This document shows, piece by piece, positions 1 through 14,715 of a DNA stretch of 64,000 nucleotides; position 1 is the first letter of the stretch, and every line of letters begins with the position of its first letter. The position numbers were made by a program, and so were the translations under genes. This DNA comes from Kuschelorhynchus macadamiae (Eukaryota; Arthropoda; Insecta; Coleoptera; Curculionidae). Location of the stretch: positions 186,001 to 250,000 of the forward strand of contig JAUTXW010002192.1 in NCBI GenBank assembly GCA_030620095.1, written 5' to 3'. The notes below the pieces were generated by a model, which worked only from the letters and a program-made list of their open reading frames with translations, did no database searches and was not told the DNA's origin.

Positions 1-470
1 CCGATCCGAAGAGTCTAGCGTCCCCCCAGATACGGTAAAGGGTCTGCTGTATGTTGAGTCCGAGTGATTGATCGCTTCGGCTACCTTCGGCTAATATTTC
101 AATGTTCGGCAAATAATCGGCTAGCCTAAGGTACACGCTCCCAAATAAAAATTATTATTATTTTATTTTTATTTAGATGAATTCTTGACATCTAATTTAA
201 GACAGTCTCTACAGTTGCGCTTTTGAGAAATGCAGATTTATTTTATTACTGAAAAACACCTTCCATCTACAGCTAGTGAAAAATTATTTAATTTAGCTGG
301 CCAAATTTATGCTTACAGAAGAATCTCCATATAATATAAAACTTTTTATTTTAATTTTAGTTATCCACTTTTATGATCTTTAGTTATTTTATAATTATAG
401 CTTATATACATATAGTTTATGATTTGAGTTTATTGTTTTTTATTCACTAGAAGCTAGAATGTTATTTGTT
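1..470. other. Intergenic; no feature recognised
   Basis: The first 120 bases are more GC-rich than the rest and contain repeated TTCGGCTA words, suggesting a transposon end. The remainder is simple AT-rich DNA. I see no coding signal. Confidence 0.3.
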
Positions 471-860
471 TTTACTTTCCTTGTTAGAGGAAAGTATTTT
501 AATCGTAAAATATCTCTAGGTGCCGAAAAACATAATTTCCCAATTCCCTTGGTCTGTCTGTCTCTCTATTCGTTGCTTAGCTTATCCGATTCGCTTAAAA
601 TTTTGGTAAAAAATTAAGGGTTATATGGGGATTATATGGTAACATTTTGGTAAAAATCCAATATTATGGAGGAACAAAATGGGGGCCTCATAAAATGTTA
701 AAAGAAATATTACTAAAAAATCACTAATCTAATCTACCTCAAATTTTGTATCAAAATCAAGTATGAGATAATTGATAATCATTTCCTGAGGATTCATTAC
801 GGGAAAACAAAATGGCATCCTAACTAATACTTTTAATTTTAACATCAAATTTTTAAAAAC
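471..860 (+). repeat. Dispersed repeat R1, copy 1
   Basis: It starts with ACTTTCCTTGTTAGAGGAAAG, then has a GTCTGTCTGTCTCTC run, AAAATTAAGGGTTATATGGGG, and GGAGGAACAAAATGGGGGCC. The same words occur in the same order at 10.56, 11.1, 18.8, 33.1-33.6 (inverted) and 61.4 kb. It is non-coding; the class is unknown. Confidence 0.6.
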
Positions 861-2366
861 TGAATTCAATACCAAAAAAAGAGAAATTTATGAAACAATT
901 GAAATTAAAAGAAACAACCGAGCTATTGTTAAGACTAAAAAAGATTTTAATTCTCATAACAAATTCTGTTTTAATCTAAATGTAACGTAAATGACCATAT
1001 AATAAAGTATTCCTAAAAAAATTAAAAATATAATGTTATACATAAATCAAAATATTGTTTGTACTCTTAAAAATTAAAAAAATATAAATAAAATTTTATC
1101 TCAAAAATAATGAAAAAAAAATTTTATAACAAGGAAACATTTGCGCCTATTAGAGAATGGAATCTCCTATATATATTATAACTCTCCAAATTGTTTTCAA
1201 TTACATAGGGTGAGTCTAGAGGGTAGGGTTTCTGATTTCCCTAGTTTTTTGTATTCCCGGGAGCTGGGAATATATATTTTTCGTTCCCTGGATTTTCGGA
1301 AATCCAGGAAAATATTTTTGTTTTAATAAGAAAAAATCATAATATTGTACATTGCCATATCTGTAGTAAAGATTATTATATCTCACCACAAGTATAAATC
1401 TCTGAAGAATACCTTGAACGTAACAAAAAGAAAGTTTTCAACAAACGATATTTTTATTATTAGAAAACAGTTACACTTCACATCACAAAACAAAATGCAT
1501 TAAGATATCTGTTAAATAAAACAAATGTAAATACTTAAAGTTAGAACTCAATCTAAATAACAAACGTCCATACCGTAATTAATAATATATATAATTACAA
1601 AATTGAGATACAAAATATAATTATTAATAGGTTTTATACTAGAATTTAAAAATAATATAAAATCTCAGTCCTCATTCCTGTTATGTTCTGATCCTGATCA
1701 ATTTTACCTTCGTTAGTGTATTACTGGTAAAATTGCAATAACGATTTCTCAATACTAATTTTTAAGGGAGAACTGCACGCAAAAAGTGAAAAACCAGCGA
1801 CAAGGTCTAGTCGAATTGAAAGTAAGATGAAAAGGTACCTACGCATTAAAAAAAACTTCCTGCAAGTCCGACCTCAAAAAAATGTGTTATGTATAGGTAA
1901 TTTAAATTACATTTCGGTTGAAAATGGGTTCAAAAGGGTTCACGCGCTGCAGAAATACAAAGACATGAGTACGATTTACCATTTCAAATTTTGCAGTTAC
2001 GGAGACGAAGGATCAATGTAAATGCGGTAAAGAGCCATTTTATGGAAAAAAAATATATGCGAACGCATGTGCGTCAAAAAGTGGTCAAAAAATGGTCGAA
2101 AATGGACAAATCTACTTTTATTTTATAACTCTAAATTTGATTTTTTCATAAAAATTCGCCTTTAGCGCCCAACTATACATATTTCGTTATTAAAATCACA
2201 TTGAAGCCCATACATATCTCTTATAGTTTTAACATAATATTGCAGCGGCGGAAGGCTTGCAAATGATCCATATTACTGGGTGCAGTTCCCCCAAATGAAA
2301 CAACAAATTAGCCAATTGTAGTATTATCACATAAAAATATTTTTCTCAAAGAAAACAGTTTAGAAA
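861..2366. other. 3' flank of CYP6 gene A; no gene seen
   Basis: AT-rich sequence with only short chance reading frames. A perfect 9-bp hairpin with a TCGG loop (CCTGGATTT/AAATCCAGG) sits at 1287-1308. No other structure is evident. Confidence 0.3.
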
Positions 2367-2530
2367 TTAAATTTTGGTAGCGTTAAGCCATACTTCTCCC
2401 TTGACACTGAGTATAAAAACATTTGGTTCCATTGTAAGGGGGAATGGAGTTTTATCGTTGAGAGTGAATTTGTAGTTTCTTAGAAGTGAAACCAAACCAA
2501 CTTTCGTCTGGAGCAATCCGAAACGCATAC
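2367..2530 (-). CDS. CYP6 gene A, exon 3 (C-terminus)
   Basis: A T-rich tract and TTTAG acceptor precede GTATGCGTTT. The split codon completes Gly453 and continues MRFGLLQTKVGLVSLL, the conserved L-helix sequence that follows the heme cysteine in CYP6 proteins. The exon ends with WLNATKI and a stop at 2369-2367. It lies nearly 4 kb from exon 2 because the intron has filled with a (TA)n tract and two retrotransposon fragments, so a gene finder may miss it and truncate the protein just after the heme loop. A possible AATAAA lies about 250 nt downstream on the minus strand (2122-2117). Confidence 0.94.
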
Positions 2531-4442
<1,912 letters not shown>

Positions 4443-4894
4443 TGGTTTACAAAAATTTGACCATGTTTTACATTTATATCGATCTTGATGATCCTGCCGC
4501 CCCCTCTTCGGTCCACGAGGTATGTACTTATTAATCATTGCGATTTTATAATAGCAGAATGAGGGTTGCTGAACGCTTAACTATGCGTCATCATAGGGAG
4601 GGATTTGTACCAATGTAGATTTTATTAAATTCCGCCAAATGTTTTAATTTACTAATTAATGGAATGTTGCATTTCAATGTACCCGGCGTCAAATCTGGAT
4701 AGGAAAAACTACTACAATTAGCAAACCTACAGCATTATACAACATTAGTCATCTGTTAATGATAGCCCTAATACAAAAGTCATGACCTTTTTTTGTTAAT
4801 TTTTTAGTTTTTTCTTCCAAAAAAAATCAATCGGCACTGCAAGTCTACGATTTTAAAAACGATCGCACAATGTGTGTTGCATCCAGTATGACTG

Positions 4895-5580
4895 ATTATT
4901 ATTATCATTATTATGGAAATTGACAATCAATTTCTCAACAAATGTTGGATTCCATGCCCATCCTGGATACATACATCGAAAGGTGTAGGCTGATTTCTAT
5001 TAGTTCTATGTGTTGTCCTGTAAGAATTTTCTCACTATGTGGCAAGTACTGAACAGGACTGCCTTCTGGATATCGATGAAGGTGTTAATATGCAGTCCTA
5101 TAATTTTTAGGTTCTGTTCTAGTGTTTCTGGAAGTAGTCCAGTTGATGATACGATGATTGGTACCACATGAACCTTATTCAGTCGCCACATCTGCTGTAT
5201 CTCGATGGCCAGCTCCGCATATTTGGCCTTTTTTTCTTGGGATTTATCCAACACGTTGTTATTGTTGGGTAAAGAGACATTTACCAAATAAGCTGTCTTT
5301 GTTTCTTTATTTAACCGTACCACATCAGGCCGATTATTCGTCACCCATCTGTTGGTGATAATCGCCCGGTCGTAGTACAGTTTGAAGGCATTATTGTCAA
5401 GCACTGAACTTGGGTTGGTTGATATTTATAATAGGGCACAAAGGTGTTTAGGAGCCCGTATTTATTGGCAAGCTTCTGGTGTATGATGTTACACACCTGG
5501 TTATGTCGCTGGAGGTAGTCCGTGTTTGTTAGATAAGTGAAGCCAGATGTTATATGCTGTATATTTTCTGATCTCTCAAT
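4895..5580 (-). mobile_element. R2/R4-type non-LTR retrotransposon fragment (copy 2)
   Basis: The minus strand 5404-5006 encodes 132 aa with RPDVVRLNKETKTAYLVNV, then KKAKYAELAIEIQQMW and HIVRKFLQ. This is the C-terminal region that follows the reverse transcriptase in R2/R4-like elements, and the PD..E/D.K pattern fits a restriction-like endonuclease. Similar but frameshifted coding continues to about 5580. The 3' end runs into a short (AAT)n-like tract at 4895-4915. It is 5'-truncated, lacks the reverse transcriptase, and lies in intron 2 of gene A. Confidence 0.7.
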
Positions 5581-5832
5581 GCATTTTTGTCACTTATCGG
5601 ATTCAACGGATTGGTCTTTGATGATAAATTTATTGTAATTTCGTGTGTTAATAACTTGGTTCTGTATTGCCATCACAAATCCTTCTGTCTCTGGCAATAG
5701 TTGTCCATCCTTCAGACACCTGTTGGATGCTTCCTTATCTATGTGTAGCTGATTCAAGCTGTAGCTTCATTCAATTATTTTTTTTTGTTGGGATTATACC
5801 AAGTCAGTATAAAAAAAAACAACTATTGTGTA

Positions 5833-6386
5833 TTAAGAAATTGATCTAACGATGTTACATGTTTTCAAAATGACCGATTTCTGGATGTTCCTGCGAATGT
5901 CTATATTAAGTCGTAATTGAGCCAAATGCGGTGTAAACGTTGTTGTGGTGAGGCCTGCTATGACGAGAGGAACAATAATGACTCTTTCCTTTTTCCACAG
6001 CCTTTTTATTTCCATTGCCAAGTCAGTGTATTTGGCGATCTTCTCACTGTATTTCGCTTGGATGTTCTCGTCGTTGGGGACAGCCATGTCAATTAAATAA
6101 GTGATCTTTTCTTTTTTGGATTGAAAGGTGATATCGGGTCTGTGGGGATTGTTCTATCAGTGTGGATGTTAACGTCCCAGTAGAGCTTGTGGTCTTCGTT
6201 TTCAAGTATGGATGTTGGTGTATAATGGTAATAAGGGTCTGTATTCTCCGTTAGTTTGTATGTTGTAGCTAATGCTTGATGAACGACCTTCGCTGCTGAG
6301 TTGTGTTTCGAGGTGTATTCAGTTCCGGCCATTATTATTATTTTTATTATCGTTATTATTATTATTATTATTTTTATTATTACCAT
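5833..6386 (-). mobile_element. R2/R4-type retrotransposon fragment (copy 3)
   Basis: Two overlapping minus frames (6386-6093 and 6087-5833) join by a small shift into one C-terminal domain: HNSAAKVVHQALA, then YWDVNIHTDRTIP, then IDMAVPNDENIQ, then TDLAMEIKRLWKKE, then TCNIVRSIS. It is related to copy 2 but clearly diverged, so it is a separate lineage. Its 5' side begins in an (ATT)n tract at 6330-6390. Confidence 0.65.
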
Positions 6387-6465
6387 TCTTATAATTAATA
6401 TTATTATATTTTTATCTTTAAAACTATAAATTGTGACTCTTCTTTAAGTCTTAAGAAGTACTTAC

Positions 6466-6717
6466 CTATGCATATTCTCGGTCCTTCTCCAAAAGGTAAA
6501 AATGTATAATCTGGTCTACTTGCTTTGTTTTCTTCATTAAATCTTTCTGGATCGAATACCTGTGGGTCAGGGTAGTATTCTGGGTCCATATGTAAACCCC
6601 ATACTGGAATTTGAACTCTGGTTCCTTTTTCTATTATCACATCTGTGTCAGGTATTTTATAGTCTTTAGTACATTCTCTGGGTATCATTGGAACAGGTGG
6701 AAATTTTCTCAGGGTTT
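6466..6717 (-). CDS. CYP6 gene A, exon 2 (K-helix to heme-binding loop)
   Basis: The acceptor TTACAG at 6723-6718 opens this 252-nt exon, and the split codon G|AA makes Glu369 of the K-helix ExxR motif (ETLR, 369-372). Further on come DPERF of the PERF region and the heme-binding loop FGEGPRICIG (F444 to G453), whose Cys451 is the axial thiolate ligand. The donor is ATAG|GTAAGT, phase 1. The exon is exactly as long as exon 2 of gene B. The intron before it is 643 bp and the one after it is 3,935 bp. Confidence 0.95.
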
Positions 6718-6723
6718 CTGTAA

Positions 6724-7358
6724 CGAAAAATAACTATTTAGATTATTCGAGGTAAAAATGAAAGTATTTTAGAGTAACATTATGGTGTACTACTAACTAT
6801 TATTCTTATTAACATTATCATTATTTTTTTTATTATTATTGTTATTATTATTATTATTATAATTGTTAATATTAATATTACTTTCCCCATTAACAGTCCC
6901 TAAACATTCATTAAGATTTAAAATAGTGACCCTAATTCATTATGATTTGACTTGTTAAGAATTTGCCTATCTTTTGTTTGGCCTAAACATCCTTTCTGGC
7001 TAGCAGATTTTGTTTTAGTGATTTGAAATTAAAAAAAAACTTTGCTACGTTGATGATTATCTCTTAATCTTAGATATATAATATTAATTTAATATAGATT
7101 TCACTTTTGTTATCGATAACCGGTATTTACTAATTAAAGGTTTTTAGCAGTTTCATTTTGTTATAAAATACAAAAAAAAATGTTTTGACATAATTTGTAA
7201 GACTGGTGCTAGAATGTTAAATAAATGTCATAATTTAAGGAAAGATTAGTCCATTAGCAAATTAATGAAAAAGTTTAGTTATTCTTTAATTTATTTATTT
7301 ACCTTACATATTCAAAAATTTGTTTTATACCCCACTATTATTTATTAAGATAATACTT
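6724..7358. other. Gene A intron 1
   Basis: The 643-bp phase-1 intron (6718-7360) with an interrupted (ATT)n tract at 6800-6870. There is no other feature. Confidence 0.8.
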
Positions 7359-7360
7359 AC

Positions 7361-8465
7361 CGGAAACAACGTTATCTAAATAATGCATTTCCATTATAGC
7401 ATCATACGTCATTTTTCCTTCGTGTTTTGCTAAGACATTGTTTATTTCTAGTCTTAATTTTTCTTGAATGCCCAAATTCCGAGAAAGTTCAAGCAAAGCG
7501 AAAGTCATGGTGGTCGACGAGGTCTCAAAACCAGCGATAAAGAAAACAAAACATTGCGCCATTATATCCTCCTCGGAAAGAAATTGCTTTTGTTTGGAGC
7601 CAGCCTCTCCCTTGATGCTAGTACTATCGCTAACAATTCCTTGATTTTTCAGCTGAAGCAGCAAATGCATAAAATCTTTCCTAAATATTTCGTTATCTTC
7701 TCTATTCTTAATGGTGTCCTTGACTACGTTAGTAAAAAAATTGGTTACTTCACGTCCAGTAGCTTTAAAACCTAAATTGCCCAAAATTGACCAAGGTATT
7801 AAGCATACTAACCAAAAATTAACTGGTTGTGGTTTAAGTATCATTTTACCGTACAATCTAAAGAGGTCGTCAGGAACTTCCAGAGAATTACACTCAATGC
7901 CAAAAGCACAACTAGCAATAATATCGGTAGTAAAACGGGCGACAGCATCTTTTATTGCGAATGGTTCGTTTTTGACAGAAAATGTTTTAACTAGTTTCTC
8001 CAAACCCTCAGTTTTTTCTAAGAGTGTCTCAAACATCATTTTCATCTTACCGGAAGTGAAAGTGGGAGTGAATTTTGTTCGTATATTTTTCCATTTTTCT
8101 CCCCCAATGCTAAACATATGCATGCTAAGGATATCTTTAGGAGTATGGTAAACTCCACGGTCCATGAAATTATTAAAATCTTTTAGCATAATATGTTTGA
8201 TAATCAGTGGATCGATTGGTATATATGTAGGTTGAAGAAAGATGTATACTCCAGCATGTGTAGACGTTATTTTCTTTAACTCTTTGTATCTTTGCAAATT
8301 TCCTTCCCCCAAAGAAGTTTTAGCTGATAATATTCTTCTCGCATGCCCGAAAAAGATATCGTATGGTTCTAGAACCGGGACGCCCTTTCTTTGCCAATAC
8401 GATTGCTTCCATCTCACGTACAAAAAAAATACGACGAGAGCTATTACAAGGTATATCACAATCAT
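7361..8465 (-). CDS. Cytochrome P450 CYP6-family gene A, exon 1 (residues 1-368)
   Basis: This is a microsomal monooxygenase of the insect CYP3 clan, CYP6 family, expected to sit in the ER membrane and oxidise xenobiotics or plant compounds with electrons from P450 reductase. The exon encodes an N-terminal hydrophobic anchor (about residues 3-18) followed by WQRKGVP. It also has a C-helix KWKNIRTKFTPTF block and the I-helix oxygen-binding motif AGFETSS (residues 311-317). An upstream in-frame ATG exists at 8498, but 8465 is chosen because gene B starts at the homologous codon (MIV). The exon ends at a consensus donor (CCG|GTAAGT) in phase 1. Joined to the next two exons it gives 506 aa, normal for CYP6, with no stop or frameshift. 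The exact subfamily cannot be assigned by eye. Confidence 0.95.
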
Positions 8466-8528
8466 TATATTGTATCCGCACTTTACTAAGACACACACTT
8501 AAATTTTATTTGATACTATAACGATGCG

Positions 8529-8541
8529 TTATATATATAAT
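8529..8541 (-). promoter_or_regulatory. TATA-like box of CYP6 gene A
   Basis: On the minus strand a TTATATATATAA run lies about 65 nt upstream of the gene A ATG, close to the position of the TATA-like box before gene B. A short 5' UTR is implied. A hAT transposon begins only about 190 bp further upstream at 8730, so the native promoter may be short or disrupted. The function is inferred. Confidence 0.4.
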
Positions 8542-8729
8542 CTTGTTTCGGCGATGTTGTCAAGTTTTAGCCCGAGGGACAATTTAAATTTAAAGTAGAA
8601 ATTGATCAATTTGTATTTTTCAGTATATGTGTTAAAAACTTTGGAAAAGAGCTGTATCCTATATAAAATCAGATCTACAAAGCATATATATTAAACACGC
8701 CTTTTTAATGTTTATGAAAGAAATGTAAA

Positions 8730-10451
8730 CAGGGTTGGGTACGTCGAAAATTTGACATATTCTAGGCTATTTACGACGCGTCGAAAATTGTTTATTGACA
8801 TCAGTAATTTTCGACATATTCGACAGTCGAAAATATGTCAGTATTTTGGTTTCAAAATAAATATCATAAATTACTATGTATTTGTATATTGCTTAAAAAA
8901 ATAAAATTAAACATATTAAACGAGAAATGTAAGAAACAATATAAATCATTAAATCACAATATATTTATATATTGTAATATAATTAATTATTATTATTATA
9001 TATTGTTTTTGTTTAAAAAAAAAAGGATAATGTCTTTCAGCCAAACCCCAGAATGTCTGCACATTGATCATTTGTTTATCGAAGAGTTTTTGAAAGATGT
9101 TTCGGTTGTTTTTTTACGAATGAAGACCATTTAACTCATCAGCATTGAGATTATCTAATTAAAAAAACTTTTCACATTTCGTACTTGTTCTTCGGATAAC
9201 CTCTTTCCTCTGTATAGCGGGTCTAAAAAATTTGCAAGATAGAGAATAAATATTTATTGCTTGGCTCTATCGTTTTTTCACAAAATTATCATATTCTTCA
9301 AATCCATCTGGTAAACGCAGTGTCAACCATTCCTCAGGTGCATCAACAATATAGGCCTGTGTGCCATATAATTTATTTAAAAGCCTGCATACGGGATCAA
9401 ATTATTTGACGCTATCCTCTACGTGTTTTCTTAAATTTTCATCGAAAACAAATTTTATTATATTTGGTTAGATTTTTGCGTTATCTTCTGCAATAACATT
9501 TCTCATAGCTTTCAAATTATCTAAATAATTATCAAAAAAGTCTCTAAATGAACACCAGCGCGTTTCGCCAGCTAACATAAGTGTTTTTGCCATTAGCCTT
9601 TATTACTCTTCTTTCTAGATCTGGTGATGAAAATTCTTTGAGCACGGTTTGTACTTTTCCTGCAACATTTTCGTGTACCAAAGATTGATTTGGTTACCTA
9701 TCTGTTTTATGTTATTAGCATTATCTGAGGACACAGCATAAAGATATGTCTTTTGCCCGTTTCCTATTCTTCTGTCATTGCCAGTACAAATTTTTAAGTC
9801 ATCACGTCAGTCAGTTTATTAGGTACGGTTATTTTGATACTCTACTAGTTTTTTTTTTACCTAATCTGTGGGCCTATTTTCTTTATAAAATATAATTAGC
9901 GAAAAAATAGGTATTATTTTTTACTCACCCTTAGCCTTGCTACAAATATTTCTATGGCTTTGCAGCCTTTTCTTGCCTGCATTTTTATATTTTGTTCGCA
10001 GATTTTGCATAAAGCTGCACATTTTCCTTGAATTTTAATTAATTCAAACCCATAGTCTTGCCAAAATGTATGTTGAGGTAGCCCAGACATTTTAAAATTA
10101 ACACTAATACTAATCACAATAAAACACCCGTTAAATAAGAATTGTTTGCTGAACTAGACTTAAACGCTGAAAGAAAAATAAAATAGACCTCTGTTGTTCC
10201 CGAATACAACTGAGGGGATTCCCCTAATCTTCCAATTCCGTCGATGCTAGCGTCATCGCGTTGCCATACCATGTTGCCAGATGTATTCAATAACTGTAAT
10301 GTATGTACTTTTAACTGAAAAACATTTGCGAATAAACCGCTGTTGAAATATAAGCCCAAAATTTGTTATCATTTTTGACAGAATACTCGACATTTTCGTT
10401 TTCCGACGTCGACATCGAAAATAATTTTCCACGCGTCATTACCCATCCCTG
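8730..10451 (-). mobile_element. hAT transposon 1 with 8-bp TSD AATGTAAA
   Basis: The ends are inverted: CAGGGTTGGGTA on the left, and TACCCATCCCTG on the right, whose complement is CAGGGATGGGTA. Perfect 8-bp direct repeats AATGTAAA flank it (8722-8729 and 10452-10459). Length 1,722 bp. It carries a decayed minus-strand transposase. The insertion lies 265 bp upstream of the gene A start codon, in its promoter region. Confidence 0.92.
9255..10090 (-). pseudogene. hAT transposase remnant (BED finger, TRW and C-terminal parts)
   Basis: From 10090 the minus strand reads MSGLPQHTFWQDYGFE, then GKCAALCKICEQNIK, the start of a BED-type zinc finger with two of its cysteines. Downstream fragments include GETRWCSFRDFFDNYLDNL (about 9565-9500), characteristic of the hAT catalytic domain, and EEWLTLRLPDGFEEYDNF (about 9340-9280). 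Stops and frameshifts separate the parts, so the element is dead. Confidence 0.75.
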
Positions 10452-10554
10452 AATGTAAAACGCTATTTTATAAAATTACGAATAACTAACATTCGTCGGT
10501 AAAAATCGAGGAGTGAACCGCTGCTTAACATTTGTACACCAGAATGCCCTTTTT

Positions 10555-11655
10555 GAGAAAAAAATATTCCTTTTTTACTTCCCTGATAAAAGGAAAGTAT
10601 TGCAATTATGAAGAAATCACCCTCCGAGATTTTTCAGATCTTCACGTTTCAGGGTCTCTATATTTTCTCAATTCCGTCGGTCTATCTGTCTGTCTTTCTG
10701 TTTACGCCATAGCTAAAAAACTGCTTGTCCAATTGACTTCAAATTTTGGTCAAAAATTAAGGGTCATATGGGGATGACCTGATAAAAGTTTGATAAAATG
10801 CAATATGGCGAAACCAAATGGCGACCTAGTGAGATGTTAAAAAAAAATTATTCCAACTTATCCAATTCAACTCAAATTTTGCACAAACATCAAGTATCAT
10901 GTTGGAATCCACTAGTAATATTTCAGTACGAATCCAAAATGGCGGCTTATAAAAATATTTAAAAATGGATTGATTTCAAATTACGTACCATGACTAATTG
11001 TGGTATAGGGATCAACTAGTAAAATTGTGGTACTAATTCAAGGTGGCAGAACAAAATAGCGGCCAAATAAAATGTTTGTAATCGTGAAAAAATTACCCTC
11101 TCAGGTTTTACATATTTTCCCGTTTTAGTGTCCCTATATAGATGCCAAAAAATATGTTTTATTAATTCCGTCGAGCCCTCTGTCGATCTGTCTGTGAGTT
11201 ACCTTACCCGATTGACTTTCATCAAAAATATAGGGTCATATGAGGATGACCTGGTAATATTTTGGTAAAAATCCAATATGCCGGAACGAGATCGCAGCTT
11301 AGTGCTTATATTTATTACTATATTATTACTATAAAACTAATTATCCAATTTACCTTAAATTTTGCACAAAATCAAATGTTATATAGGAATGACCTGATAA
11401 CATTTAGGTGTCAACCCAAGGTAGAGCAAACAAAATGGCGGCCTAATAAAATATTTAGAAAATCAGCCTGAAACAACTACTTATTACGTTAATTTCAGAT
11501 TTTGTGCAAGCATTAAAGGTTATATGGAGATAAACTGTTAAAATTGTGGTACGAATTCAAAATGACGAAACAAATTGGCGGCTAAATAAAATGTTGGTAA
11601 TCGTGAAAAAAATCACTCTCTCAGGATTTACATATCATCACCTTTTAGCGTCCCT
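10555..11655 (+). repeat. Dispersed repeat R1, tandem copy (period about 0.5 kb)
   Basis: Three heads with the words AAATCACCCTC..AG, TTTTACATAT and TCCGTCG(G/A) occur at about 10.61, 11.09 and 11.60 kb. Between them are variants of CAAATTTTG, GGGTCATATGGGGATGACC and AACAAAATGGCGGCC. Internal subunits of about 150-190 bp are also visible. It is non-coding. A foldback element has inserted at its distal end (11661). Confidence 0.7.
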
Positions 11656-11660
11656 AAAAG

Positions 11661-12516
<856 letters not shown>

Positions 12517-12519
12517 AGA

Positions 12520-14690
12520 CAAACAAAAAACAATATTAGTTTCTTGTTTTTTCTTTGTAATACAGATTAAAAAACGGCCATGGAATTTTTATTTAGATAC
12601 AAGTGAATGTGAATTTATAGGAAAAAAATTACATATGCAATAAAATGAACCAGATACAGTCCGAAGTATGGAGAACTAACAACAATAATTTACCTGTAAA
12701 GAATAGTAACACGCTTAAGTCAAAGTTTTCGTTTGGATTTGCAGTTCTTCTTCTTTCATTTAAACTTTTGGTATCTTCAAATTTGTTTACTATATATCAT
12801 ATTGTGCTTCCTGTTGGGACGGTTCTACCGGGAAATTGCCTATGATACTCATTTTAGGTGTGGGTAGGGTTTCTATTATTGACATAATAATTTATCTTTA
12901 ATGGCATTTTGTTGGGCAAAACTAACACAGACAAGTTAAATGATAGTGACAATCTGACAATGTCAGTACCAACAAGAATTTTAAAGTCGAATGGCTCCAA
13001 AAACTATCCATCCACGTAGAGACATATCACACATTTTTAAAGAAGGAATAATAAGGAGAATCTAAAAAATCAAAAATATACAGGGCATTTCAAAACCAAA
13101 ATTTTGTACGCTACTAGTTTCTGATTCACCCTGTATATTCAAAGTGATTCTTTTTCTAGGAAGTTCCCTAAAATCTATAAAACTTTTGTGTTTATTATTT
13201 TTTTTATATACAAAATAAACCCTGAAAATGGGTGTCGAAATATAAATGATGACTCTGTACATACATATTTCTAAAAATACATACATATGGTAGGTACAAA
13301 CAAATAGGTATTAAAACTAGATAAGATAATAATTTATTAATAATTCAATCCTTACCTCTATTTACATTCCGATATGGATTTTATCTTTTATTGTTTCTTT
13401 CCTATGCAGAGTCGGACTGTCCGGGGGGACTAGGAGTCCAGGTACGGACAAAAGTCAGAATTAGAGGTCAAATCTGGCTCTGCGGCCAAAATTTCAAATA
13501 TTCTTAATTATTGACTTGTTAATAAAAAGAGTAGATAAAACATTTAATATCTCTTTTGGGATCAAATGTCTAAAATTATCTAATGGTCATGAATGTTGAC
13601 AATCCATTTTTGAGAAAAATTGCTACAGATCGAATTACAAATAAACACGCTTTAGCAATTAGGACTTAATAATAAATAAATTGGTAAAACTGACACTTTA
13701 GTTTCAGTTGCTGCTTTTAAGTATATGTCTTTAGTAATAAGTCCTATTAAAGGGAATATTTTTAAAAGCTTTTTATTTGATTTTACAAGTTTTAATTTTT
13801 TGCTCAGTCAGTAAAAAGTTTAAAAGAGTAATAGCAGATTAATTAACGGAAAGTCCGAATCCATAAAAGTCTCTGAAACGACAAGGCTAGTATTTTTATC
13901 ATTTATATTGGTGGTGTACAGGGTGGTCTCCTTAAGACGACCCTGTACTTTATCTGAGAAAATATAGGAGTTACGGAAAAAAAGGTACAAAATTTGTGAG
14001 GCATGGTTTTATTTTATAATATTTTTGTATATACACGGATCCCTTGGGTCATTATCAACTTCTTTTGTGTAAATGGGACACCCTTTATATTTTTAAAATT
14101 TTAAATTCTACAATTTTACAGGCGTTTGTTTTCGTGATATTGATATTTTGACGTTGGAATTGCACCGTTTTGTTCTAAACCGAAATTTGAAATTTTCGAA
14201 TTTCCCATTTAACCGGAGGTTGATGTTAGTTTATAGATATTTAAAAACTAAGATATGAAAATTTACCTAAATAATTCGGGGAATTGACAAAAGTTGAAAC
14301 GTCTAATTCAGGTTATATATTGTATATAAATAAGAATTGTTTTGTTCTACTAAATTATACCTCATTAAGGCTTTTCAACGCGAAAAGTATATTTTTATCC
14401 ATTTAAAAGTCATCTTAAAAGTAATAGTTTATATAGCCGTTGCAGGGATATTGTTTCCAAAATGGCTAATGCGATTGTGGGATAATCTTACGATTACTCT
14501 AAGCCTAAGTTCAAGAGATTTACGGTGGACTTTATAGGTTAATTACATAATCAGATATTGAATTTAAATTAATTAAAATACGTTAAGTAACCAAAAAAAT
14601 ATGTATTCCAAGAATGTTTGTCTCTATGAAATTATTATTTTGTTGACACAAATTTTGGTAATCTGTGTTACTGAAAATAATGGAGATAGA
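12520..14690. other. Intergenic, no gene; two small palindromic repeats
   Basis: A 61-bp segment at 13078-13138 has inverted ends (ATACAGGGC / CACCCTGTAT). A 33-bp near-palindrome at 13917-13949 has the ends GTACAGGGT / ACCCTGTAC. A GC-rich segment near 13410-13490 looks like a transposon end but has no partner. The open frame at 12645-12845 has no recognisable motif. Confidence 0.4.
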
Positions 14691-14715
14691 AGGTTACCGA
14701 AAACGTTTCAGCTAA

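Noticed and set aside
8463..8498. Upstream in-frame ATG (8498) for CYP6 gene A
   Set aside because: The extra 11 residues (MCVLVKCGYNI) have no counterpart in gene B, whose ATG aligns with 8465.
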